This document shows positions 5,849 to 15,055 of a stretch of 36,761 nt of DNA, piece after piece; positions within the stretch are counted from its first letter, which is position 1, and each line of letters opens with the position of its first letter. The position numbers were made by a program, and so were the translations under genes. The stretch is from assembly GCA_030602785.1 (NCBI GenBank), contig JAUVZB010000023.1:1-36761 (forward strand). Direction: 5' to 3'. Source of the DNA: Dehalococcoidia bacterium (GTDB lineage Bacteria; Chloroflexota; Dehalococcoidia; GIF9; AB-539-J10). The notes beneath the pieces are model-generated. The model had not been told where the DNA came from and searched no databases. It was given only the letters and a program-made list of their open reading frames with translations.

Positions 5849-8380
5849 CTAACTCCACTCTACGTTGTCGCGCCAGAGCTCCGCCACTCTTTCTCTGACA
5901 CCAGTGTATTCGGCTGCGCTGTCGAAGCGGCTATCACCAATCAGCCGCAAAGCCTCGCTGCGTGCTGCCTCCAGCATTGACAGGTCTGTAAGTGTAGCAA
6001 TTCTGAGTTCCGGCAGGCCAGTCTGCTGCGTTCCGAGGAAGTCACCGGGCCCTCGTAGTTCCAAATCGTGCCGGGCGAGGTCGAACCCATTCTGCGTGGC
6101 TGCTACGACTCGCAGGCGTTCACGGGTGGAAGGGGAGGGGGTGTCAGACACCAGTATGCAGTAGCTCCTCTCAGAGCTGCGGCGCACCCGGCCGCGTAGT
6201 TGGTGCAGTTGCGACAGGCCGAAACGTTCGGCGCCGAGTATTATCATCACTGTCGCGTTGGGTACATCGACGCCTACTTCAACGACTGTTGTGCTGACAA
6301 GGATGTCGATGGATGCGTCGCGAAAGCTCCGCATGACCTCGTCTTTCTGCCTGGGCGCAAGCGCACCGTGCAGCAGACCGAGTCGTAAGTCAGGGAACAC
6401 AACCTCGCGCAGGCGGCGGTACTCCTCGGTAGCGGCTCTTGCCTCCAGTTTGGGCGATTCACTTATGAGGGGGCAGATGACATAAGCCTGTCGGCCCTCG
6501 CGTATCTGGCTTCTCAGGAAGCGGTACAGACGGTCCATCTGTGAAGAGGAAATGACGCGGGTGACGGTTTCCTGGCGCCCCGGAGGAAGCTTGTCTATGA
6601 CCGAGAGGTCCAGGTCGCCGTAGACGGCGAGCGCCAGGCTTCTCGGGATCGGGGTCGCAGTCATCACAAGTACGTGCGGATTGAATCCTTTCTGGCGTAG
6701 TCCACCACGTTGCAGCACTCCGAAACGGTGTTGCTCGTCTACGATGGCAAGGCCGAGCCTCTTGAACGTCACCTCGCGCTGAATCAGCGCCTGGGTTCCA
6801 ACCACTATGTCCACGTCGCCGCTGGCCAGTTGAGCGTGTACGCGTCGGCGGTTGGCCGCTGTGAGACTACCGGTGAGCAAGGCGAGTGTTGTTTGACGTC
6901 CTCCCACGCCGCGGATCGTGCGGATGGGGTCGTGGAGCGACTCCAATGCAGGGCGGGTGGCTGACGGCGTGGTGTCGCCGTTGTGATGTCCTTCGCTGTC
7001 TCGCAGGAGCGACTCGATTGTCCTGTAGTGTTGCTCTGCGAGAACCTCCGTCGGGGCCATCAGCGCTCCCTGCAGACCATTGGAGACTGCCACGAGAAGA
7101 GCCGCCAGGGCCACCACGGTCTTGCCGCTGCCCACCTCTCCCTGCAGCAGTCGCGACATCGCCATCGGGCGAGCGATATCGTGCGCAATCTCACCCAGGA
7201 CTCTCTGTTGGGCGGCAGTGAGGCTATAGGGAAGGTTCTGTGTGTAAGCATCGAGAAACGAGCGGTCGACTTCCAGGGGGATTCCCGGCTGACTGTTCTG
7301 CCAGTATCGCTTTGTCATCAGCAACCCGAGTTGGAGCGACAGCAGTTCGTCGAAGGTGAGTCGCTGCCTTGCCATGGCAGCACGCTCGAGGTTGGAAGGG
7401 AAATGAGCCTCGTGCACGGCATCATGCAGCGACATGAGCTGCTGACGCGCGGCTATGTCTGCCGGCAGGTACTCCGCAAGGTCCGGCGCGCACCGCTCAA
7501 GGGCCTCGACCATCCACTTCCGCATTTGACGGGCCGACAGTCCGCTGGTGAGTGGGTAGACGGGCACCAGCCGCCCTGTGTGTATCCCGGCGGAGTCCAC
7601 GGGCTCCCACTCGGGCGACTCAATGACCTTCTCGGTGCGGAACAGGTGAACCGCGCCACTGACAACGATCTCCCTGTTTGCAGGCAGGTTCCGGGCAACC
7701 CATGGTTGGTTGAACCAGAGTATCCTCACCATTCCGGACTCGTCGCGGAGATATGCCTCCGTGCCCTGCCTGCCTCCGAAGAGTCTCACCCGGACCCGTA
7801 CCACCGTGCCGATGACTGTCTGTTCCCTGTCTATCTCGAGCTCGGAAACGCGCCTGATCTGCGTGTAGTCGAGATATCGCCGCGGCAGGAGATAGACGAA
7901 GTCGGCAATCGTCGACACACCAAGGCGGGCAAGGTTCGCTGCGGTCTTTGTGGAGACTCCTCGCAAGGCGGTGACCGGCGTGCGAGGCCGGACAGTGGGA
8001 ACGGTGGAGTGGTCGTCGGGACCTTCTGACCGCGTGTCACTGGGCGTGCGCGATGATGCTGCGACCCGGTCGGCGCGGACTCTCCGCTGTACAGGCACAG
8101 CATCTGCTTTGGCGGGTCCGGGCCGTGGGTCAATAGCCTGCGTGGTGGCCTGGACCCAGGCTGTCCTCTGAGGCCTCTGCCATCCTCGATAGCCCACCCG
8201 GTCGTTCCGAACTGACTTCAACTGGCGTGTCACTCTGCGAGGAAGGGAGGACGAGTGTTCATCGAGCAGGGTGGCGGCGTATGCGTCGAGTCCTCCGACA
8301 ACCGCCGAATCAGCGAATCCCTTGGCAGCCTCGAGAACGAGGACCTTGCGCAGCGCCTCTATGACTTGCATGCCTTCCAC
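5849..8380 (-). CDS. recG: ATP-dependent DNA helicase RecG
   Basis: An 843-residue helicase that reverses stalled forks and branch-migrates Holliday junctions. A helix-hairpin-helix-like segment near 134-170 (LRGVSTKTAANLARLGV) leads into the wedge/OB domain (about 175-265). Walker A is GEVGSGKT (414-421) and Walker B DEQH (548-551), followed by TATPIPR and the C-terminal helicase half with QLRGRVRR and the conserved GPGDFLGTQQ. Two departures from E. coli RecG (693 residues): an N-terminal extension of about 130 residues, partly low-complexity, and about 35 extra residues at 461-498 between TEVLAEQH and LLTGSL. The reading starts at GTG 8380; ATG 8371 is an equal alternative and neither has a convincing ribosome site. 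The 150 nt to fakA (8381-8530) contain nothing I recognise. Confidence 0.94.
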   Translation of the reverse strand: MEGMQVIEALRKVLVLEAAKGFADSAVVGGLDAYAATLLDEHSSSLPRRVTRQLKSVRNDRVGYRGWQRPQRTAWVQATTQAIDPRPGPAKADAVPVQRRVRADRVAASSRTPSDTRSEGPDDHSTVPTVRPRTPVTALRGVSTKTAANLARLGVSTIADFVYLLPRRYLDYTQIRRVSELEIDREQTVIGTVVRVRVRLFGGRQGTEAYLRDESGMVRILWFNQPWVARNLPANREIVVSGAVHLFRTEKVIESPEWEPVDSAGIHTGRLVPVYPLTSGLSARQMRKWMVEALERCAPDLAEYLPADIAARQQLMSLHDAVHEAHFPSNLERAAMARQRLTFDELLSLQLGLLMTKRYWQNSQPGIPLEVDRSFLDAYTQNLPYSLTAAQQRVLGEIAHDIARPMAMSRLLQGEVGSGKTVVALAALLVAVSNGLQGALMAPTEVLAEQHYRTIESLLRDSEGHHNGDTTPSATRPALESLHDPIRTIRGVGGRQTTLALLTGSLTAANRRRVHAQLASGDVDIVVGTQALIQREVTFKRLGLAIVDEQHRFGVLQRGGLRQKGFNPHVLVMTATPIPRSLALAVYGDLDLSVIDKLPPGRQETVTRVISSSQMDRLYRFLRSQIREGRQAYVICPLISESPKLEARAATEEYRRLREVVFPDLRLGLLHGALAPRQKDEVMRSFRDASIDILVSTTVVEVGVDVPNATVMIILGAERFGLSQLHQLRGRVRRSSERSYCILVSDTPSPSTRERLRVVAATQNGFDLARHDLELRGPGDFLGTQQTGLPELRIATLTDLSMLEAARSEALRLIGDSRFDSAAEYTGVRERVAELWRDNVEWS

Positions 8381-8530
8381 TACAGCATACCGGTTGTTGG
8401 AATCGTGACGACGTAGAGGCTCGAACGGAAGCGATCTGCGTCATTCCCTGTGTGAGCGGCACCGTGGGCGGTGAACTCCATCTGACGGCACCTGATGTAC
8501 GGGGCGGGCACTCCGCGGCGTGAGGTCAGG

Positions 8531-10183
8531 TTATTCGATGGAGATGATGAAATCGTAATGCGGCTGGCCGCCATCGACCAGTTCAACTTCGATGCGATAG
8601 CGGGCACGTATTCCGCTTGCGACGTCTTTCGCTGTAGCAGAGTCAACCTCCACGCCCGAGTACAGGGTGACCAGTTCGGCGTCCGATGCACCGGACTTCT
8701 CCAGGGCCTCCAGCACGACCTCGTCGAGGACGTCGCCGGCAGCAATGAGTTCCTTGTCGTTTCTGATTGCGATGAACTGCCCTTTGTGCACCTTGACACC
8801 GTTCATCTGAGTTCTGCGCATGGCGCGAGTGATCTCCACCGTTGTCACCGATTGGAGCGCTTCGGTCATGGCCAGTGTGTTCTTGTCGACGGCGAGATCG
8901 TAGTTGAATGCCAGGAGCGCGGCAACGCCCTGCGGTATTGTCCTGCTGGGGACAACGCTCACATGTTTCGAACTGACACCCTGAACTTGCGATGCCGTCA
9001 GCACGATGTTCTTGTTGTTCGGCAGGAGGACAACGTTGTCCGAAGGGGCCATGTCCACCGCCTGCAGTATCTGTCGAACACTCGGGTTCATCGTCTGCCC
9101 ACCGGGTACGACAATCGTTGCCCCGAGGCTGTTGAATATGTCGAAAAGGCCGTCGCCGGATGCAATGGTCACTATGGCCGTGTCAACCTGCGGCAGGCGG
9201 GACCGCTGAAGCTTGATGTATTCCTCGTACTGGTCGTCCATGTTGTGCACTTCTATCTGATGCAGAGTGCCCAGCTTGGCTGCGCAGTTCAGGACATCCC
9301 CGGGATTGAACGAGTGGATGTGCACACGCACGAGCGAACTCCCGGACGAACTGTCTGTGGCGATGACGAGTGACTGCCCCATCTTCGCCAGTCTCTTCGA
9401 CATCTTGTCGGCGTCGATGTCCTTTCCTTCGATGATGAAGTTGGTGCAGAAGCCATATGGGACTTCCACCTGTGTCGTTGCGCTGGTGGATTTCTGAACA
9501 GCTTCCACATCCGCGACGACGAGCACCGGGCGAGAGGCTTTCTGTTCTTTGGTCTTGCCATTGAACGATGACAGAGCCCCGTCGAGCAGTACGTACAGCC
9601 CTTGTGCCCCTGCATCGACGACGCCGGCCTCTTTCAGCACTGGAAGGAGCTCGGGGGTGGTTGCCACCGACTTGCGGGCCGCCTCCACAACCGCCTCAAG
9701 GACCGACACAAATGCTGTCTCCTCGACATCCGCCGCGATACGTGCCGCGTCGGCGACGTCGCGAAGTACCGTCAGTATTGTGCCTTCAACCGGATGTACA
9801 AGCCCCGCGTAAGCAGTCGCAGAGGCTCTTGTGAGAGCCTCTGCCAGCTCGGCGCCGCTGATAGTGTCGTTGCCTTCGAGTGCGTCGGCGAAACCACGCC
9901 ATACCTGAGAGAGAATGACTCCGGAGTTGCCCCGCGCTCCCATCAGGGCCCCGTACGCCATGGAGCGAGCAACAGCCCCAACGCCGTGGCCGTTCGCGGT
10001 GGCTCCTTCCTCAACCGCCGACCGCATCGTCAAGAGCATGTTGGTTCCCGTGTCTCCGTCCGGCACAGGAAATACGTTGATGGCATTGATGTCGGGTGCC
10101 GCTCGCTCAAGCCAGCGTGTACCCGCCGAGAACATCTTTCTGAAGGTCTTGCCGTCGACCGACTCTACTCTCGTATTGTTCAT
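8531..10183 (-). CDS. fakA: DAK2/DhaL-domain protein, FakA/YloV family (fatty acid kinase subunit)
   Basis: A 550-residue protein, the same length as B. subtilis YloV. The N-terminal DhaL domain (about 10-205) carries the nucleotide/Mg2+ loop PVPDGDTGTN (39-48, with D42 and D44) and GARGNSGVILSQ. The central and C-terminal parts (VVPGGQTMNPS, LLPNNKNIVL) match the FakA middle and DAK1-like regions. In Firmicutes FakA phosphorylates fatty acids held by a FakB (DegV-family) protein; no FakB gene is in this window. The divergent neighbour rpmB and downstream recG match the common rpmB-yloV-recG order, though the asp23-like gene often found there is absent. Confidence 0.88.
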   Translation of the reverse strand: MNNTRVESVDGKTFRKMFSAGTRWLERAAPDINAINVFPVPDGDTGTNMLLTMRSAVEEGATANGHGVGAVARSMAYGALMGARGNSGVILSQVWRGFADALEGNDTISGAELAEALTRASATAYAGLVHPVEGTILTVLRDVADAARIAADVEETAFVSVLEAVVEAARKSVATTPELLPVLKEAGVVDAGAQGLYVLLDGALSSFNGKTKEQKASRPVLVVADVEAVQKSTSATTQVEVPYGFCTNFIIEGKDIDADKMSKRLAKMGQSLVIATDSSSGSSLVRVHIHSFNPGDVLNCAAKLGTLHQIEVHNMDDQYEEYIKLQRSRLPQVDTAIVTIASGDGLFDIFNSLGATIVVPGGQTMNPSVRQILQAVDMAPSDNVVLLPNNKNIVLTASQVQGVSSKHVSVVPSRTIPQGVAALLAFNYDLAVDKNTLAMTEALQSVTTVEITRAMRRTQMNGVKVHKGQFIAIRNDKELIAAGDVLDEVVLEALEKSGASDAELVTLYSGVEVDSATAKDVASGIRARYRIEVELVDGGQPHYDFIISIE

Positions 10184-10193
10184 GAGGGATTTC

Positions 10194-10222
10194 TTGCCGC
10201 GTGGCGGCGTTCGTGGTACTAT
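10194..10222 (+). promoter_or_regulatory. Candidate plus-strand promoter for rpmB
   Basis: TTGCCG (10194-10199), a 17-nt spacer and TACTAT (10217-10222). Predicted start of transcription is near 10230, giving a leader of about 38 nt before the rpmB ATG. Confidence 0.5.
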
Positions 10223-10225
10223 GGC

Positions 10226-10254
10226 ATTTTATCCCGTGTCAACGCAAAGGTAAA
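10226..10254 (-). promoter_or_regulatory. Candidate minus-strand promoter for fakA-recG-argS
   Basis: On the minus strand: TTTACC (10254-10249), a 17-nt spacer, and TAAAAT (10231-10226). A second possible -35, TTGACA (10242-10237), lies inside the spacer. It overlaps face to face with the rpmB promoter, so the two may compete for RNA polymerase. Confidence 0.45.
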
Positions 10255-10267
10255 GCAGGGTTAATTC

Positions 10268-10456
10268 ATGAAGTGCGAAATCTGTGGGAAGCGGCCCACA
10301 TACGGTAACAAGGTCAGTCACTCCAAGCGGCACACGCGGAGACGCTGGCTTCCGAATGTCCATCGAACGACTCTGGTTGTGGATGGAACCTCCTATTCGG
10401 TCAAGATCTGTACCCGCTGCCTCAGGACTCAGTACAAGACACGCGTTCGCGCGTAG
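10268..10456 (+). CDS. rpmB: 50S ribosomal protein L28 (zinc-binding form)
   Basis: A 62-residue basic protein of the large ribosomal subunit. The family signature is clear: CEICGKRPTYGNKVSHSKRHTRR near the start and the C-terminal KICTRCLR. Four cysteines (C3, C6, C48, C51) make two CxxC pairs, the zinc-binding version of L28, so growth is expected to place zinc in this protein. The gene stands alone on plus between two divergent or convergent minus genes. The start ATG follows a purine-rich leader with only a weak ribosome site. Confidence 0.97.
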   Translation: MKCEICGKRPTYGNKVSHSKRHTRRRWLPNVHRTTLVVDGTSYSVKICTRCLRTQYKTRVRA

Positions 10457-10478
10457 TCTGTGTCATTCGAGAACTTGA

Positions 10479-10492
10479 GGGCGGTCCCGCCC
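10479..10492. terminator. Possible bidirectional hairpin between rpmB and argH
   Basis: GGGCG-GTCC-CGCCC: a 5-bp GC stem with a 4-nt loop in the 44-nt convergent gap. There is no T-run on either side, so intrinsic termination is uncertain. Confidence 0.25.
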
Positions 10493-10500
10493 AACTAGAT

Positions 10501-11874
10501 TCAGTCTGTTGCGGTGCTCCGCGCCCGTGATTCTTCGAGGCGCACGTGTGCTGTTCTAAGCGCCTCCTTCACCCGTGATGGTGCAGTGCCGCCCGGGACA
10601 TCACGTGACATAACCGATGTCTCCAGGGACAACTTCAGAATATCCTTCTCAAACAGCGGCGAAAACTCCCTGTATTCGTCGAGAGACAGCTGTCCAAGAG
10701 CCTTGCCTTGAGCGGTGGCGTGGTGGGTCAGCGCTGCGGCAATCCCATGCGCTGCCCGAAAGGGCAGTCCTCTCTTCACAAGGTAGTCCGCAACGTCAGT
10801 TGCGAGAACATAGTCCTGAATGGCAGCCCGCATGCGGTCGCCGTGCACTTCGATTGACCGCACTATGTCACTGCAGACCGCCAGGGTCTGCTTGAGGCTG
10901 TCCACGGTATCGAACAGGTGTACCTTGTCTTCCTGCAGGTCCCTGTTGTAGGACAGTGGCAGGGCCTTGAGAGTTGTCAGTATGGCGATGAGGTTGCCAT
11001 AGACGCGGCCAGTCTTGCCCCTGGCGAGCTCCGCAAGGTCAGGGTTCCGTTTCTGCGGCATGATGCTCGAGCCGGTGGTGAAGCCCTCGCCGATTGTGAT
11101 GAATCCAAACTCGGAACTCGACCAGAGCACCAGCTCCTCGGCCAACCGCGACACGTGCATCATGGTGATGGCGCCGCACGCGTTGAACTCAGCGATGAAG
11201 TCCCGGTCGGAGACGGCGTCCATGCTGTTCTCGCTGATATGAGCGAACCCGAGCTCACGCGCCACGTACTCCCTGTCTATGGGGTAGGGAACGCCGGCGA
11301 GAGCACCGCTTCCCAGGGGAAGGACGTTGACACGGTTCACGCAGTCGCCGAGCCTCGCGTCATCGCGGGAGAACATCTCGAAGTACGCCAGCAGGTGGTG
11401 GGCGAACATGACAGGTTGCGCCTGCTGCAAATGCGTGTAGCCGGCCATGACCACGTCGCTGTTCCGCCCGGCAAGGTCCAGCAACGCCTGACGGATTTCC
11501 CGGAGGCCACCCACGATTTCTACGATCTCGTCGCGGACATACATGCGCACGTCCAGGGCGACCTGGTCGTTGCGTGACCGTCCGGTATGCAGCTTTCCTG
11601 CAACCTCTCCCACAACTTCGAAGAGCCGCGCCTCGATAGCCATGTGTATGTCCTCATCCGCCGGCTTGAAGACGAACTGCCCGCCTCCGATCTCGCCCTG
11701 TATGACCTGCAGTCCCCGCACGAGCTCCTCCGCGTCGGAGGTGGGGATGATTCCCTGACGTCCGAGCATGCGCGCATGCGCCACGCTTCCTGCGATGTCC
11801 TGGCGATACAGTCGCCGGTCGAACTCCAACGAGCCGACGTAATCCTGGACCCTGCGACTCTTCGATTCGAGCAT
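10501..11874 (-). CDS. argH: Argininosuccinate lyase
   Basis: A 457-residue fumarase/aspartase-superfamily enzyme that splits argininosuccinate into arginine and fumarate, the last step of the pathway. The signature GSSIMPQKRNPD is intact, as are TGRSRNDQVALD and AGYTHLQQAQPVMF. Odd point: the protein begins at MLESKSRRVQDYVGSLEFD, so the usual N-terminal WGGRF segment is missing. The three codons before the ATG read TAA-GTA-GCA, so no in-frame upstream start can restore it. The gene begins only 2 nt after the argG stop, which suggests coupled translation. The enzyme may still be active; a sequencing or assembly error nearby is the alternative. Confidence 0.94.
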   Translation of the reverse strand: MLESKSRRVQDYVGSLEFDRRLYRQDIAGSVAHARMLGRQGIIPTSDAEELVRGLQVIQGEIGGGQFVFKPADEDIHMAIEARLFEVVGEVAGKLHTGRSRNDQVALDVRMYVRDEIVEIVGGLREIRQALLDLAGRNSDVVMAGYTHLQQAQPVMFAHHLLAYFEMFSRDDARLGDCVNRVNVLPLGSGALAGVPYPIDREYVARELGFAHISENSMDAVSDRDFIAEFNACGAITMMHVSRLAEELVLWSSSEFGFITIGEGFTTGSSIMPQKRNPDLAELARGKTGRVYGNLIAILTTLKALPLSYNRDLQEDKVHLFDTVDSLKQTLAVCSDIVRSIEVHGDRMRAAIQDYVLATDVADYLVKRGLPFRAAHGIAAALTHHATAQGKALGQLSLDEYREFSPLFEKDILKLSLETSVMSRDVPGGTAPSRVKEALRTAHVRLEESRARSTATD

Positions 11875-11876
11875 TG

Positions 11877-13079
11877 CTACTTACCCGCGTCGGCCTGCGC
11901 ACGCGCCTGGATGCGGTTGGGCAATCCCCACAGGCGGATGAATCCCGGCGAGTCGGACTGGTTAAAGGTATCACCTTTGTCGTAGGTTGCAAGTCCGAAG
12001 TCGTAGAGTGAGAACGGTGACTTGCGGCCGACGACAGTGCAGTTGCCCTTGAACAGCTTCACGCGCACCGTGCCGGTGACGAATTCCTGTGTGCTGTCCA
12101 CAAACGCTGCAAGGTTCCGGCGAAGTCCGCCGAACCACAGTCCGTTGTAGATGATGTCCGAGTAGGTCCCCGCGACGTGAGCCTTGAACCGGAGCTGGTC
12201 CTTCGTCATCACGAGGTGTTGCAGCGCCGCGTGGGCCTTCAGTAACACGGTTGCTGCAGGCGCCTCGTATATCTCGCGCGACTTGATGCCGACCAGCCTG
12301 TTCTCCACGTGGTCGACTCTGCCCACGCCGTGTTCTCCTGCGATGGCGTGCAGGGTCTCAACGAGCTTCACGCCGCTCAGGCGTGCGCCATCCAGCGCTA
12401 CGGGGATTCCGCCCTCGAACTCAACCTCCACGTACGCCGGTGTGTCCGGCGCCTCGGAGGGGTCCTTCGTCCAGAGGTAGACATCAGCAGGCGGCTCGCT
12501 CCACGGATCCTCGAGGACGCCCGTCTCGATGCTCCGGCCCCAGAGGTTCTCATCTATGGAGTACGGGCTCTTCTTCGTGACAGGCACAGGAATGGAGTTC
12601 TCGTTCGCATAGTTGATGAGTTCTTCGCGGGTCAGCCCCCATTCGCGAGCCGGGGCAATGATGCGCAGCTCAGGGGCCAGTGTGCCAACACCCACGTCGA
12701 GCCGAACCTGGTCGTTGCCTTTTCCTGTGCACCCGTGCGCCACCGCAACGGCGCCCTTATCTCGCGCAACCTGCACCAGCAGTTTGGCAATCAGCGGCCG
12801 TCCGATGGCCGTGGCCAGCGAGTACTCGCCTTCGTACACAGCGTCCGCTTTCAGAGACGGAAACACGAAATCCGTAATGAACTCTTCCCTTGCGTCGGCA
12901 ACAACCGCGTCGACAGCGCCGGAATTGAGCGCCTTCTGACGTATCGCCTCCATGTCGGGGACGTTGCCGATATCCACGGTGAATGTGACTACATCCAGAC
13001 CGTATCGTTCGCGAATCCACTTCACCGCGACCGATGTGTCCAGTCCCCCGGAATACGCAAGTACCGCCTTGTCAGCCAT
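11877..13079 (-). CDS. argG: Argininosuccinate synthase
   Basis: A 400-residue PP-loop ATP enzyme that joins citrulline and aspartate. The N-terminal nucleotide loop AYSGGLDTS (8-16) and the HGCTGKGNDQVR and SPYSIDENLWGRS blocks are intact; length is normal. A strong AAGGAGG ribosome site precedes the ATG and overlaps the end of argD (10 nt apart). Part of the argJBDGH cluster on minus. Confidence 0.97.
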   Translation of the reverse strand: MADKAVLAYSGGLDTSVAVKWIRERYGLDVVTFTVDIGNVPDMEAIRQKALNSGAVDAVVADAREEFITDFVFPSLKADAVYEGEYSLATAIGRPLIAKLLVQVARDKGAVAVAHGCTGKGNDQVRLDVGVGTLAPELRIIAPAREWGLTREELINYANENSIPVPVTKKSPYSIDENLWGRSIETGVLEDPWSEPPADVYLWTKDPSEAPDTPAYVEVEFEGGIPVALDGARLSGVKLVETLHAIAGEHGVGRVDHVENRLVGIKSREIYEAPAATVLLKAHAALQHLVMTKDQLRFKAHVAGTYSDIIYNGLWFGGLRRNLAAFVDSTQEFVTGTVRVKLFKGNCTVVGRKSPFSLYDFGLATYDKGDTFNQSDSPGFIRLWGLPNRIQARAQADAGK

Positions 13080-13089
13080 TGGGCCTCCT

Positions 13090-14277
13090 TCAGAGTGAGG
13101 ACAGAACGGTCCTCAGTATACGTATTGCTTCGTCGATCTCCCCGTTGCTGATAATCAGGGGTGGCATGAATCGCAGTGTGTTGGGGCGCACCCTGTTGAC
13201 GAGGAGTCCTCCATTCAGACAGCGTAGCGTGAGCTCATCAGCTATGTCCTCTTTGAAGTCAAGGGCTATCAGCAGCCCACGTCCCCTTGCTTCCACCGCC
13301 ACGTCGAAGTCCGCGATGATTCCGTCAAGCTGTTGCATGAAGTGCTCGCCGGCCTGTTTCACACTGGAGGCGAGATCGTGCTGGACGACGTACGTCATGA
13401 CCGCGTGACCTGCCGCGCAGGCGAGGGGATTGCCGCCGAAGGTGCCGCCGTGGTCGCCGGGCTGGAACGCCGACGCTTTCTCCGTGGCAAGGAGTGCACC
13501 GATAGGCACACCGGAGCCCAGCCCCTTGGCAAGGGTCATGATGTCAGGCTTCACCCCGAACTGCTCGTAGGCAAACAGCGTCCCTGTTCTGGCAACCCCT
13601 GTCTGAATCTCGTCAAGTATGAGGAGAATCCCTTTCTTATCGCACCAGTCCCGGACCTTGCGGAGGTAGTCCTCATCCGGGATTCGAACGCCGGCCTCGC
13701 CCTGAATGGGCTCAAGCATGACTGCACAGGTCAGTGATGTCGTCCCGGCCTTGATGGCCTCGACGTCATTCCATTCGACATTCGTGAAACCGACTGGCAG
13801 GGGAGTGTATAGCTCCTGATATTTCGCTTGCGCGGTGGCGGCTGTCATGGCGATGGTGCGGCCGTGGAAAGAGTGCCCCACCGTAATGACCTCATATGCG
13901 CCACCGAGATGCAACTTCCCGTAGCGCCTCGCCAGCTTGACCGCGCCCTCCGTGGTCTCAACACCGCTATTGGCGAAGAAGACCCTGTCGAGGCAGCTGT
14001 TCTCAATGAGCACACGGGCGAGCTCCAGCTGGGGCACGGTGTAGAACTGGTTGGACGTATGGATAAGCGTTCTGGCCTGCCGCTCGATGGCTTCGACGAG
14101 CACCGGGTGGCAGTGGCCGAGGGTGTTCACCGCCCATCCGCCCACGCAGTCGATGTACTGTTTGCCGTGGTCGTCCCACACTCGTACGCCCTCTCCACGG
14201 ACAAGAGTTACGGGCACCCTGCGGAAGGTGCGCAGGTACAGGCGCTCTTCAATCTCAGGCCAGTTCATCTCTGACAA
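13090..14277 (-). CDS. argD: Acetylornithine aminotransferase
   Basis: A class III PLP aminotransferase converting N-acetylglutamate semialdehyde to N-acetylornithine. Seen: DCVGGWAVNTLGHCHP near the start, NSGVETTEGAVKLAR, LILDEIQTGVARTG, and the PLP lysine in TLAKGLGSGVPIGA. Length about 396 residues, as expected. Start choice: TTG at 14277 lies 8 nt after a GGAGG site, whereas ATG at 14268 is 17 nt from it; I prefer TTG (reading MSEMNWPEIEE). It overlaps argB by 23 nt (14 nt with the ATG), so coupling is likely either way. Family members can also act on ornithine or succinyl-diaminopimelate; the arg neighbours argue for ArgD. Confidence 0.93.
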   Translation of the reverse strand: MSEMNWPEIEERLYLRTFRRVPVTLVRGEGVRVWDDHGKQYIDCVGGWAVNTLGHCHPVLVEAIERQARTLIHTSNQFYTVPQLELARVLIENSCLDRVFFANSGVETTEGAVKLARRYGKLHLGGAYEVITVGHSFHGRTIAMTAATAQAKYQELYTPLPVGFTNVEWNDVEAIKAGTTSLTCAVMLEPIQGEAGVRIPDEDYLRKVRDWCDKKGILLILDEIQTGVARTGTLFAYEQFGVKPDIMTLAKGLGSGVPIGALLATEKASAFQPGDHGGTFGGNPLACAAGHAVMTYVVQHDLASSVKQAGEHFMQQLDGIIADFDVAVEARGRGLLIALDFKEDIADELTLRCLNGGLLVNRVRPNTLRFMPPLIISNGEIDEAIRILRTVLSSL

Positions 14278-15043
14278 TGGATGTTCCTCCAGTACGGTGG
14301 TCGAATTCGCGCAGCAGAGCATGCTCCGCAGTTCCATCTATGATACGCGCCTCGGCAACTGACCGCGACGCTGTGACACACGCCCGCGCCTTCGGGAGCA
14401 TGCCGCCTTGTACGACGCCGTCAGCCATGAGTTGCTGCACAGCGGAAACGGTGAGTCGCGAGAAGATCTGTTTGCGCCCGTCAAGGATGCCGGGAACGTC
14501 GGTGAGAAACACGAGACTGGAGGCTCCGGCGGCGATAGCAAGCTCCGCAGCTACGTCGTCTGCGTTGACATTGAGAAAGGTTTGCTTGCCCTCGTGCACT
14601 CCATGGCACACGGGGGCGATCACCGGCAGGAAACCTGCGTCCAGGAGTGTGGAAAGGAGGTGCATGTCGACATGCGTTACCTCGCCCACGTAGCCAAGCT
14701 CCGGCTGGCGAGCCTCCGCGGCAATGAGGCCGGCATCCACCCCTGCGATGCCCACAGCCCTCCCGCCCAACGCGTTCAGTTGCAGTACCAGGCGCTTGTT
14801 TACCAACCCTGCCAGAACCGCAACAACCACGCTCAGTTCATCTTTGCCCGTGACCCTGAGGCCATCTACGAAGCGGGACTCCAGGCCGAGACGCGAGGAC
14901 CACTGGCTGACCTCGCCGCCACCACCGTGAACGACAATCACCCTCTCCGAGCGCTTCTGCAGCGAGACAAGGTCTGCCAGGGAAGTATCGCTTTGCCCGA
15001 GGGTGCTCCCGCCGATCTTGACGACTACTATGTGTCCACTCAA
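14255..15043 (-). CDS. argB: N-acetylglutamate kinase
   Basis: A 262-residue amino-acid kinase that phosphorylates N-acetylglutamate. The nucleotide motif KIGGST follows immediately after the start, then VVHGGGGEVSQW, RVTGKDELSVV and NVNADDVAAELA. Because the chain begins right at the first strand, it lacks the N-terminal mobile helix that arginine-inhibited hexameric NAGKs use, so feedback inhibition by arginine is doubtful (inference). The start is TTG at 15043 with a weak ribosome site, 12 nt after the argJ stop. Confidence 0.93.
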   Translation of the reverse strand: MSGHIVVVKIGGSTLGQSDTSLADLVSLQKRSERVIVVHGGGGEVSQWSSRLGLESRFVDGLRVTGKDELSVVVAVLAGLVNKRLVLQLNALGGRAVGIAGVDAGLIAAEARQPELGYVGEVTHVDMHLLSTLLDAGFLPVIAPVCHGVHEGKQTFLNVNADDVAAELAIAAGASSLVFLTDVPGILDGRKQIFSRLTVSAVQQLMADGVVQGGMLPKARACVTASRSVAEARIIDGTAEHALLREFDHRTGGTSIVRDELA

Positions 15044-15055
15044 CAGCGTTCCGAG

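Noticed and set aside
8380-8799. 139-codon minus frame overlapping fakA
   Set aside because: Shadow of fakA in another frame; Ser/Arg/Thr-rich with no motif.
9602-10264. 220-codon plus frame across fakA
   Set aside because: Antisense to the well-supported fakA gene; no ribosome site or domain.
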